Origin: Bacillota bacterium
GTDB taxonomy: Bacteria; Bacillota; Negativicutes; Sporomusales; UBA7701
Reading direction: 5' to 3'
Assembly (NCBI GenBank): GCA_023415075.1
Contig: JAEZLU010000211.1
Span: forward strand, 1 to 16,044
DNA length: 16,044 nt
The translations under genes and the position numbers were made by a program. Numbering within the stretch: the first letter of the stretch is position 1; each line of letters starts with the position of its first letter. This document shows, one piece after another, positions 7,262 through 13,207 of the stretch. Under the pieces are notes generated by a model. The model had not been told where the DNA came from, searched no databases, and saw only the letters and a list, made by a program, of their open reading frames with translations.

Positions 7262-8920
7262 ATGAAAAAAACCGGCGCCCAGATAATTGTCGAGTGTCTT
7301 TTGGAACAAGGCGTCGACACCGTTTTCGGCTACCCCGGCGGCACAATCCTGCCCCTCTACGACGCGCTGGGGCCGTCGCCGATCAGGCATGTTCTCACCG
7401 TTCACGAGCAGGGGGCGGCCCACGCCGCCGACGGCTACGCCCGGGCCAGCGGCCGGGTCGGCGTATGCATTGCCACCTCCGGGCCGGGTGCCACCAACCT
7501 TGTCACTGGCCTGGCGGCCGCCTTCATGGACTCAGTGCCGGTTGTGGCTATCACCGGCCAGGTACCCACCGCCCTCATCGGCCGCGACGCCTTCCAGGAA
7601 GTCGACATCACCGGCATCACCATGGCGGTTACCAAGCACAACTTCCTGGTCAAGGACGCCGCCAAACTGGCCGAGACCATCCGCTACGCCTTCCGCATCG
7701 CCCGCTCGGGCCGCCCCGGCCCGGTTCTGGTCGACGTGCCCCGCGACGTCCAGATGCACGAGGTATTGTTCGAGCCGGCCAGCGAACCGGCCAAGGTACC
7801 CTTCGCCCTGGCCGGCGCCGTTGTCAGCCGTATCGAAGCGGCGGCCGCGGCCATCGACGAGTCCAAGCGGCCGGCCATCATCGTCGGCGGCGGCGCCGTG
7901 GCCGCTGAAGCCCAGGCCGAGGTCAAAGCCCTGGCCGAAAAGCTTAATGCACCGGTTGTCAGCACGCTGATGGGCCTCGGCGCCTTTCCGGCCAGCCACC
8001 CGCTTTTCCTCGGCCTCACCGGCATGCACGGCCACAAGCCGGCCAACAACTGCGTCCATCAGGCCGACCTCATCATTGCCGTCGGCAGCCGCTTCAGCGA
8101 CCGCGTCACCGGCGACCGCGCCAAATACGCAGCCGGCAAGACCATCATCCACATCGACGTCGACCCGGCCGAAATCGACAAAAACGTGGCCGCCCAGATC
8201 GGCCTGACCGGCGACCTCAAGACCATCCTTGGCTTCCTGCAGTCCCGCCTGACAGCGACGACCGCCGCCGCCTGGTGGGAGCAGATCGGCGACTGGCAGC
8301 GGGAATGCCGGAGCGAGCCGGCCTCCTACCGGCTGACCGCTCCCTGGATTTTCAGCCATATTGCCGACCGTACAGCCGGTGGCGACTATATTTTCGTCAC
8401 CGACGTCGGTCAGCACCAGATGTGGGCCGCTCAGTACCTGAAAATCGAAAGCCCTCGCACCTGGCTGACCTCGGGCGGACTCGGGGCCATGGGCTTCGGC
8501 CTGCCGGCCGCCATCGGCGCCCAACTGGCCGCGCCGGCCAAAAGGGTCATCCACATCGCCGGCGACGGCGGCTTCAAGATGACCGGCGCCGAACTCTACA
8601 CCGCCGCCAGCCAACGGCTGCCGCTCATCTCGATCATCATCAACAACAACGGCCTCGGCATGATCCGCCAGCTCCAGCACGTCTTTTTCGACCAGCGCTA
8701 CACCGCCTGCGATCTGCCGGCCGTAGATTTCACCGCTTTTGCCGCCGCCTTCGGCGTGCCGGCCGTACAGACCGCCAGCTGGCAGGACTTCGCCCGGGCT
8801 TTTGCCGACGCCATGGCGGACGACGGACCGCGGGTAATCATCGCCGATATCGCCGCCGACGACCTCGTTACCCCTATGGTGCCGCCGGGCGGTGCCATCA
8901 ACGCCTATCTTGATATCTGA
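7262..8920 (+). CDS. ilvB: Acetolactate synthase large subunit, paralogue 1 (Trp-to-Leu active site)
   Basis: A 552-aa thiamine-diphosphate enzyme joining pyruvate with a second 2-keto acid. The N-terminal TPP domain (about 1-165) has FGYPGG, the catalytic Glu49 in VHEQG and GVCIATSGPGATNLVTG. A central FAD-type domain (about 190-325) includes VSTLMGLGAFP. The C-terminal TPP domain (about 375-530) has GDGGFKM with Asp435. Position 471 is Leu, in GMIRQLQHVFF, where classical enzymes have Trp (QWQ). That Trp (Trp464 of E. coli AHAS II, Trp574 in plants) drives preference for 2-ketobutyrate. This paralogue may therefore favour pyruvate and serve Leu/Val synthesis, which fits its place behind the Leu T-box. 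A near-ideal AAGGAGGTGA precedes the ATG. Catalytic residues look intact. Confidence 0.95.
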   Translation: MKKTGAQIIVECLLEQGVDTVFGYPGGTILPLYDALGPSPIRHVLTVHEQGAAHAADGYARASGRVGVCIATSGPGATNLVTGLAAAFMDSVPVVAITGQVPTALIGRDAFQEVDITGITMAVTKHNFLVKDAAKLAETIRYAFRIARSGRPGPVLVDVPRDVQMHEVLFEPASEPAKVPFALAGAVVSRIEAAAAAIDESKRPAIIVGGGAVAAEAQAEVKALAEKLNAPVVSTLMGLGAFPASHPLFLGLTGMHGHKPANNCVHQADLIIAVGSRFSDRVTGDRAKYAAGKTIIHIDVDPAEIDKNVAAQIGLTGDLKTILGFLQSRLTATTAAAWWEQIGDWQRECRSEPASYRLTAPWIFSHIADRTAGGDYIFVTDVGQHQMWAAQYLKIESPRTWLTSGGLGAMGFGLPAAIGAQLAAPAKRVIHIAGDGGFKMTGAELYTAASQRLPLISIIINNNGLGMIRQLQHVFFDQRYTACDLPAVDFTAFAAAFGVPAVQTASWQDFARAFADAMADDGPRVIIADIAADDLVTPMVPPGGAINAYLDI

Positions 8921-8939
8921 AATAAAGGAGGGGAGCTTA

Positions 8940-9047
8940 ATGAACAAGCAAGCCAAGCCGACCGAAGCCGTGCCCGCGAGCGAAGAGATAATCAGTCTCG
9001 ACCTGCGGGCCGACGAGAACCTCATGCGCCAGTCGACCGGCGCCTAA
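8940..9047 (+). CDS. 35-aa micro-ORF after ilvB1 (BCAA-operon micropeptide 1)
   Basis: ATG 8940 follows AAAGGAGGGGAGCTTA, a strong ribosome binding site, 19 bases after ilvB1's stop. The product is soluble, with a polar N-terminus (MNKQAKPTEAVPASEE) and the C-terminus DLRADENLMRQSTGA. It aligns without gaps with the C-terminus of the other micro-ORF of this cluster (10848-10946, DPQADQTLLRLASIA), sharing D-x-x-A-D-x-x-L-x-R-x-x-x-x-A. It contains no run of Leu, Ile or Val codons, so it is not a classical attenuation leader peptide. It ends 31 bases before a new promoter and about 84 bases before the riboswitch aptamer. Its last codons lie in a 7-bp hairpin (GCCAGTC 9028-9034 with GACTGGC 9052-9058). 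I do not recognise it; function unknown. Confidence 0.6.
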   Translation: MNKQAKPTEAVPASEEIISLDLRADENLMRQSTGA

Positions 9048-9077
9048 AAAAGACTGGCCTAATTTAGCAAAAGTATA

Positions 9078-9106
9078 TTGACAAATTTCGTTAGTCCGTG
9101 GATAAT
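9078..9106 (+). promoter_or_regulatory. Strong internal promoter before the riboswitch and ilvN
   Basis: TTGACA (9078-9083), then a 17-base spacer, then GATAAT (9101-9106). The expected start near 9113 gives a leader beginning shortly before the aptamer, so ilvN-ilvC can be transcribed apart from the leu genes. Confidence 0.8.
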
Positions 9107-9114
9107 GTATACAA
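9105..9114. promoter_or_regulatory. GTATAC palindrome at the ilvN-ilvC promoter
   Basis: ATGTATACAA overlaps the -10 box and start site, in the same position as TTGTATACAA at the leu promoter. The match extends downstream: GTATACAA-GTTACAAT there, GTATACAACATTACAAT here. A shared transcription factor, possibly GntR-type, is inferred. Confidence 0.45.
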
Positions 9115-9130
9115 CATTACAATGATGTGA

Positions 9131-9272
9131 TGTAAGGAAGTGCGTCTAGGGTTCCGCCGTAAAGGGACTGGACCGAGCGATGCAGAGTGCGTGACCGCAC
9201 TACACCGTGGGTAGAAAAGACCCTGCGGAAAGTTTCTTACAGCGATGTAAGAAATCTTCGCAGGTATTTTTG
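9131..9272 (+). ncRNA. ykkC-family subtype-2 riboswitch, probable ppGpp aptamer
   Basis: The conserved ykkC blocks occur in order: CTAGGGTTCCG (9146-9156), GGACTGGACCGAG (9165-9177), hairpin GTGCG/CGCAC (9187-9191 with 9196-9200), CTACACCG and GGGTAGAAAAGACCC (9209-9223). The flanking GTGCGT and GATGCAGA segments fit subtype 2 (ppGpp/PRPP binders) better than the guanidine class. P1 is TGTAAGGAA (9131-9139) with TTTCTTACA (9233-9241). The same TTTCTTACA can instead pair with TGTAAGAAA (9246-9254) inside a terminator, so ligand binding should prevent termination (ON switch). PRPP aptamers normally precede purine genes, whereas ppGpp aptamers precede BCAA genes, so ilvN-ilvC downstream makes ppGpp the likely ligand. 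Ligand identity is inferred from context. Confidence 0.87.
9222..9272 (+). terminator. Riboswitch-controlled terminator before ilvN
   Basis: CCTGCG (9222-9227) pairs with CGCAGG (9259-9264) and TTTCTTACA (9233-9241) pairs with TGTAAGAAA (9246-9254) around a GCGA tetraloop, followed by TATTTTTG. Both left arms are also needed by the aptamer, so the two folds exclude each other. Confidence 0.85.
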
Positions 9273-9284
9273 TACCCATATTGC

Positions 9285-9294
9285 TTGTATACAA
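9285..9294. promoter_or_regulatory. Third TTGTATACAA palindrome, between terminator and ilvN
   Basis: An exact copy of the palindrome at 2472-2481 lies 31 bases before the ilvN start codon, downstream of the terminator. It lies 180 bases from the copy at 9105-9114, which would allow looping or roadblock repression. No good promoter coincides with it. Confidence 0.4.
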
Positions 9295-9325
9295 TATTCT
9301 GTATGCCCTTGAGAGGAGGATTTCC

Positions 9326-9853
9326 GTGAAACACGTACTGTCCATCCTGGTTTATAATCAGCCAGGCGTACTGGTGAGGGTAGCCGGCATGTTCTCCCGG
9401 CGGGGCTTCAACATTCACAGCCTGGCTGTCGGACCGACCCAGGACCTCAAATACTCGCGCATCACCGTGGTGGTATGCGGCGACAACGGTATTCTCGATC
9501 AAGTGGTAAAGCAGCTCGACAAGCTGGTCGAGGTGGTGGCCATCCAGCTGCTGCCGCCCGACGCCGCCGTGCGCCGGGGAATGGCGATGATCAAGGTCGC
9601 TTGCGACAGCGGCCGGCGGGGCGAACTCCTGAAGCTGGCTGAGGTCTTCCGGGCCGCCGTTGTCGACGTGTCCGAGCAGACGGTCACCTTCGAGATCACC
9701 GGCGACGAGGAGAAAATCAACGCCTTCGCCGACCTTGTCGGCCCCTACGGCATTCTCGAGCTTGTCCGCACCGGCCTCATCGGCCTGGCCCGCGGTGAAG
9801 ACAATATTGGCCAATACGAGAGGAGAGACTATTATGAGCAAATTGTACTATGA
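9326..9853 (+). CDS. ilvN: Acetolactate synthase small (regulatory) subunit
   Basis: A 175-aa regulatory subunit that activates the large subunit and carries feedback inhibition by BCAAs. The N-terminal ACT domain (about 3-76) has SILVYNQPGVLVRVAGMF and GFNIHSLAVG. With GTG 9326 as start, Asn11, Gly14 and Asn29 fall at the same numbers as the valine-site residues of E. coli IlvH, supporting this start and predicting inhibition. The C-terminal domain (about 80-160) includes MIKVACD and GILELVRTGLIGLARG. GAGAGGAGGA precedes the GTG. The tail runs about a dozen residues beyond typical IlvH and overlaps ilvC by 20 bases. It is expressed under riboswitch control, separately from both large-subunit genes, which it presumably serves in common. 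Confidence 0.96.
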   Translation: MKHVLSILVYNQPGVLVRVAGMFSRRGFNIHSLAVGPTQDLKYSRITVVVCGDNGILDQVVKQLDKLVEVVAIQLLPPDAAVRRGMAMIKVACDSGRRGELLKLAEVFRAAVVDVSEQTVTFEITGDEEKINAFADLVGPYGILELVRTGLIGLARGEDNIGQYERRDYYEQIVL

Positions 9854-10826
9854 TCTGGACGCCAACTGGGACATCATCCGCAGCAAGAAAATAACGGTCG
9901 TCGGCTATGGCAGCCAAGGCCACGCCCACGCCCTCAACCTCCACGAGAGCGGCATCGACGTTACCGTCGGCCTCTACAAGGGCAGCAAGTCCTGGGCCAA
10001 AGCCGAAAGCGACGGCCTCAAAGTGGCCACCGTAGGCGACGCAGTTGCCGGCGCCGATATCGTCATGATCCTCATTCCCGACGAAAAGCAGGCCCAGGTG
10101 TATAAGAGCGAAATTCTGCCGAACCTCAAATCGGGGGCGGCCCTGGCTTTCGCCCACGGCTTCAACATTCACTTCCACCAGATAGTGCCGCCTGAAAACA
10201 TCGACGTCTTCATGGTGGCCCCCAAAGGTCCCGGCCACTTGGTGCGCCGTATGTACGAAGAAGGCAAAGGCGTGCCCTGTCTCCTGGCCGTCCACCAGAA
10301 CTTCACCGGCAACGCCCAGGAAATCGGCCTGGCGTACGCCCGCGGCATCGGCGGCACCCGGGCCGGCGTGCTGGACACTACCTTCAAGGAAGAAACCGAG
10401 ACCGACCTTTTCGGCGAGCAGGCCGTCCTCTGCGGCGGCATCACCGAGCTCATGAAGGCCGGCTTCGAGACGCTCGTGGAAGCCGGCTATCAGCCGGAAT
10501 CGGCCTACTTCGAGTGTCTCCACGAGATGAAGCTCATCGTCGACCTGGTCTACGAAGGCGGCATCGGCATGATGCGCTACTCGATCAGCGACACCGCCGA
10601 GTTTGGCGACTACATGACCGGCCGGCGGATAATCACCGACCAAACCCGGGCCGAGATGAAGAAAATCCTCAGCGAAATCCAGAACGGCGAGTTCGCCAAG
10701 AAGTGGATCCTCGAGAATCAGGCCAACCGGCCGGTATTCAACTCGATGCGCAAGCGCGAGAGCGAGCACCAGATCGAGAAAGTCGGCAAAGAGCTGCGGG
10801 CCATGATGCCCTGGCTTAAAAAATAA
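9834..10826 (+). CDS. ilvC: Ketol-acid reductoisomerase (class I)
   Basis: A 330-aa Mg-dependent enzyme that isomerises and reduces acetolactate or acetohydroxybutyrate to the dihydroxy acid, shared by the Val/Leu and Ile branches. The Rossmann motif GYGSQGHAHALNLHESG is at about residues 24-40. The following loop LYKGSKS keeps both Ser residues, as usual for NADPH use. APKGPGHLVRR, TFKEETETDLFGEQAVLCGG and HEMKLIVDL carry the catalytic Lys and metal-binding Asp/Glu residues. Length matches class I enzymes. The start is ATG 9834 inside the end of ilvN, with GAGAGGAGAG about 7 bases upstream; the longer in-frame extension to 9660 is internal to ilvN and rejected. Confidence 0.97.
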   Translation: MSKLYYDLDANWDIIRSKKITVVGYGSQGHAHALNLHESGIDVTVGLYKGSKSWAKAESDGLKVATVGDAVAGADIVMILIPDEKQAQVYKSEILPNLKSGAALAFAHGFNIHFHQIVPPENIDVFMVAPKGPGHLVRRMYEEGKGVPCLLAVHQNFTGNAQEIGLAYARGIGGTRAGVLDTTFKEETETDLFGEQAVLCGGITELMKAGFETLVEAGYQPESAYFECLHEMKLIVDLVYEGGIGMMRYSISDTAEFGDYMTGRRIITDQTRAEMKKILSEIQNGEFAKKWILENQANRPVFNSMRKRESEHQIEKVGKELRAMMPWLKK

Positions 10827-10847
10827 CAACAGCGAGGAGGTATCGGT

Positions 10848-10946
10848 ATGGAACGTTTGGCACACGTTGGCGGCATAAGCGACGAACTCGGCGGTGTCGA
10901 CCCGCAGGCGGACCAGACCCTGCTCCGGCTGGCCAGTATAGCCTAG
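10848..10946 (+). CDS. 32-aa micro-ORF after ilvC (BCAA-operon micropeptide 2)
   Basis: ATG 10848 is 7 bases after GCGAGGAGG, a strong ribosome binding site, 21 bases after ilvC's stop. The product ends in DPQADQTLLRLASIA, which aligns without gaps with DLRADENLMRQSTGA from the micro-ORF after ilvB1: 7 of 15 identical and several conservative changes (E/Q, N/T, M/L, S/A, T/S). The Ser-acid-Glu pair upstream also matches. It is mildly acidic, with no signal or membrane segment and no BCAA codon run. It stops about 40 bases before stem I of the Ile T-box, just as the other copy stops before the riboswitch region. Function unknown; the shared motif, ribosome binding sites and position argue for real genes. 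Confidence 0.6.
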   Translation: MERLAHVGGISDELGGVDPQADQTLLRLASIA

Positions 10947-10984
10947 GCTTCTTGCAGACACTATTGCAATCATAGAGGACAAAA

Positions 10985-11235
10985 GTGATGACCGGGATGG
11001 GTACGCGGCCAGCAGCCGCCGCAGAGAGCCGGGGTCAGGTGAAAGCCCGGCGCGGCTGTCGCGTATCAGATCACCCGGGAACTCCCCGGCCGAAGGCGCC
11101 AGCCCTAGGCGGGGGCGTGACCGCGCGTTAACGCGGAGCCGGCTGATGGGCTGGTATATAAGGACAAAATAGGGTGGTACCGCGGATACCCGCCCCTATC
11201 GGCGCATTATGTGCCGGTAGGGGCCTTTTATTTTT
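10985..11235 (+). ncRNA. T-box leader, Ile specifier (AUC)
   Basis: T-box sequence AGGGTGGTACCGCGG is at 11171-11185. Stem I opens at GTGATGACCGGG and closes by CCGGG (10992-10996) with CCCGG (11074-11078). The distal AGAGAGCCGG motif is present. The specifier triplet, placed as in the leuA T-box (before A and the closing CCC), is ATC (11070-11072), an Ile codon. No good promoter lies between ilvC and this leader: TTGCAG at 10952 has no matching -10. It therefore probably works as an internal attenuator on transcripts that have already passed the riboswitch. Uncharged tRNA-Ile should allow read-through into ilvB2. Confidence 0.92.
11193..11235 (+). terminator. T-box terminator before ilvB2
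   Basis: CCCCTATCGGCGC (11193-11205) pairs with GTGCCGGTAGGGG (11211-11223) using two G-U pairs, followed by CCTTTTATTTTT. Confidence 0.9.
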
Positions 11236-11260
11236 ACCGACAGAATGGAGGAGAAAAAAC

Positions 11261-12925
11261 ATGCAGCTTACTGGGGCGGCAGCAACTGTGCAGTGCCTAG
11301 TTGAACAGGGGGTTGATACCGTTTTCGGCTACCCGGGCGGGCAGATCATGCCCCTGTATGACGCGCTCTACGACGCGCCCATCCGCCATATTCTCACCGT
11401 CCATGAGCAGGGGGCCATCCACGCCGCCGACGGTTACGCCCGGGCCAGCGGCCGGGTTGGGGTGTGCATAGCCACCTCCGGCCCCGGGGCCACCAACCTG
11501 GTCACCGGCTTGGCCACCGCCTATCTCGACTCGGTGCCACTGGTGGCCATCACCGGTCAGGTGCCGACCTTCATGCTCGGGCGGGATTCCTTCCAGGAGG
11601 TCGATATCACCGGCATTACCATGACGGTGACCAAGCACAACTTCCTGGTCAGGGACGCCGCCCGCATCCCGGAGATTATGCGGCTGGCCTTCCGCATCGC
11701 CAGCTCGGGCCGGCCTGGGCCGGTGCTGGTCGATTTGCCGCGCGACGTTCAGCAGGGCCTGCTGACCTTCTATCCGCCTGAGGCGCCGCCGGCCCAAAAC
11801 GGCACCCGGTCCGACCGGACACTGGCGGCGGTCGAACAGGCAGCGGCGCTTATCAGCGCAGCCCGGCGGCCGGTGATGGTGGTCGGCGGCGGCGTCATCC
11901 GCGGCCAGGCCGCCGCCGAAACCCGCAGCCTTGCCGAGAAACTTGACCTGCCGGTCGTCAGCACCCTGATGGGCCTGGGAGCCTTGCCGGCCACCCACCC
12001 CCAGTGGCTGGGCCTTACCGGCATGCACGGTCATGTCGCCGCCAACCGGGCGGTCCACGAGGCCGACCTCGTCATCGCCGTCGGCAGCCGCTTCAGCGAC
12101 CGAGTAACCGGCGACCCCAAACGCTATCCCCAGGGAAAAACCTTCATCCACCTTGACATCGACCGCTCGGAAGTCGACAAAAACGTTGCCAGCCATATCG
12201 CCCTGGTCGGCGAACTCAGGCCGCTCCTCGGCCAACTGGCCGACAGCTGCGCTGCCGGCGACTGGGAAGACTGGCGGCGGACGGTCGACGCCTGGCGGCT
12301 GGAAGGCCGCACCGATTACCGGGACGACAGCCTGAACCCTCCCTGGATCATGCGGGAAATAGCCGCCCAGACTGCCGACCGGCCAACCATCTTCGCCACC
12401 GACGTCGGCCAGCACCAGATGTGGGCCGCCCAGCACCTGGCTATCGGCAGCCCTGGCACCTGGCTGACCTCCGGCGGCCTCGGCACCATGGGCTTCGGCC
12501 TGCCGGCAGCCATCGGCGCCCAGGTCGCCGCTCCCGACAGGCGGGTGGTGGTCGTAGCCGGCGACGGCGGCTTCAAGATGACCGGCATGGAGCTATACAC
12601 CGTTGCCGCCCATAACCTGCCGGTCATCACCGTCATCATCGATAACGGCTGCCTGGGGATGGTCCGCCAGTGGCAGCAGCTTTTCTACGGCAAACGTTAC
12701 TCGGCAAGCATTTGCCCGCGGCAGATGGATTTCGCCGGCTTCGCCGAAGTATTCGGTCTGCCCGGCCGGCGGGTAACTACGGCCGGCGAGTTCAGCCAGG
12801 CCCTGGCGGCGGCCCTCGCGGCCGGCGGGCCGGCCGTCATCATCGCCGCTATCGGCGGCGAGGAACTGGTGACGCCGATGATTGCCCCGGGAGCGGGGCT
12901 AAATGAATTCGTTCATGTAAAATAG
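11261..12925 (+). CDS. ilvB: Acetolactate synthase large subunit, paralogue 2 (canonical Trp active site)
   Basis: A 554-aa TPP- and FAD-dependent enzyme, colinear with the product of 7262-8920. It has FGYPGGQIMP, catalytic Glu49 in VHEQG, GVCIATSGPGATNLVTG, VSTLMGLGALPATHP and GDGGFKMTGMELYT. The acceptor-site loop reads GMVRQWQQLFYGKRYS with Trp471, the residue that gives classical AHAS its preference for 2-ketobutyrate. This fits a role in isoleucine synthesis and its control by an Ile T-box. ATG 11261 follows AATGGAGGAG; the in-frame extension to 11174 lies in the T-box and is rejected. It has no small-subunit gene of its own and presumably uses the ilvN product. A structured inverted repeat follows and may end the transcript. 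Confidence 0.95.
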   Translation: MQLTGAAATVQCLVEQGVDTVFGYPGGQIMPLYDALYDAPIRHILTVHEQGAIHAADGYARASGRVGVCIATSGPGATNLVTGLATAYLDSVPLVAITGQVPTFMLGRDSFQEVDITGITMTVTKHNFLVRDAARIPEIMRLAFRIASSGRPGPVLVDLPRDVQQGLLTFYPPEAPPAQNGTRSDRTLAAVEQAAALISAARRPVMVVGGGVIRGQAAAETRSLAEKLDLPVVSTLMGLGALPATHPQWLGLTGMHGHVAANRAVHEADLVIAVGSRFSDRVTGDPKRYPQGKTFIHLDIDRSEVDKNVASHIALVGELRPLLGQLADSCAAGDWEDWRRTVDAWRLEGRTDYRDDSLNPPWIMREIAAQTADRPTIFATDVGQHQMWAAQHLAIGSPGTWLTSGGLGTMGFGLPAAIGAQVAAPDRRVVVVAGDGGFKMTGMELYTVAAHNLPVITVIIDNGCLGMVRQWQQLFYGKRYSASICPRQMDFAGFAEVFGLPGRRVTTAGEFSQALAAALAAGGPAVIIAAIGGEELVTPMIAPGAGLNEFVHVK

Positions 12926-12939
12926 ACGCGGTCGCTTAT

Positions 12940-13098
12940 AAGCCCCCAGCTGTTTTGTACCCGCAAGGGGCAGGCCGCAGTTCTGAGTGCCTGCGGCGCA
13001 AGAACTTGCGCACTTGGCCCCACAGCCCCATTGCTTGCGGACTTCACTGTACGCGGCGCTGCCGGGCTTGCGGGGCCGTCGTGCATCTGGGGGCTTTT
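12940..13098. repeat. Long imperfect inverted repeat, MITE-like or structured RNA
   Basis: Outer arms AAGCCCCCAG (12940-12949) and CTGGGGGCTT (13087-13096) pair perfectly over 157 bases. A second level pairs CCCGCAAG (12960-12967) with CTTGCGGG (13067-13074). Inner hairpins are GCCGCAG/CTGCGGC (12974-12997) and the overlapping GCGCAAG/CTTGCGC (12996-13011). A short T run (13095-13098) follows the last arm, so it may terminate ilvB2 transcripts. No convincing ORF lies inside. The layered palindromes suggest a dispersed repeat or a folded RNA; I cannot tell which. Confidence 0.6.
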
Positions 13099-13151
13099 GA
13101 TCGACCGCTGGGATGATAATTAATTGTGGCTGCAAAAATGATAAAGGGATT

Positions 13152-13180
13152 TTGTTTTTGGGGGAAAAACATAATATAAG
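13152..13180 (+). promoter_or_regulatory. Probable promoter of the DUF445 pair
   Basis: TTGTTT (13152-13157), 17-base spacer, TATAAG (13175-13180), in an AT-rich stretch just before the first DUF445 gene. It is weaker than the two BCAA promoters. Confidence 0.4.
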
Positions 13181-13207
13181 GTAGAATGCTGATGAGGCGG
13201 ATGACCA

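Noticed and set aside
7532..9025. 497-codon open frame on the - strand opposite ilvB1
   Set aside because: GC-rich coding sequence often leaves the antisense frame open. The translation is low-complexity Gly/Asp/Ala with no family features, and the + strand gene is certain.
8940..9047. Micro-ORF 1 as a classical BCAA attenuation leader peptide
   Set aside because: No cluster of Leu, Ile or Val codons, and a separate promoter and riboswitch follow it, so ribosome stalling is not needed to explain control.
9131..9272. Guanidine-I assignment for the ykkC RNA, or a third T-box
   Set aside because: No T-box sequence is present. The extra flanking pairing of subtype 2 and the BCAA genes downstream argue against the guanidine class.
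10952..10980. Promoter for the Ile T-box (TTGCAG and downstream AT-rich bases)
   Set aside because: No acceptable -10 at 16-18 bases spacing (GAGGAC at 17).
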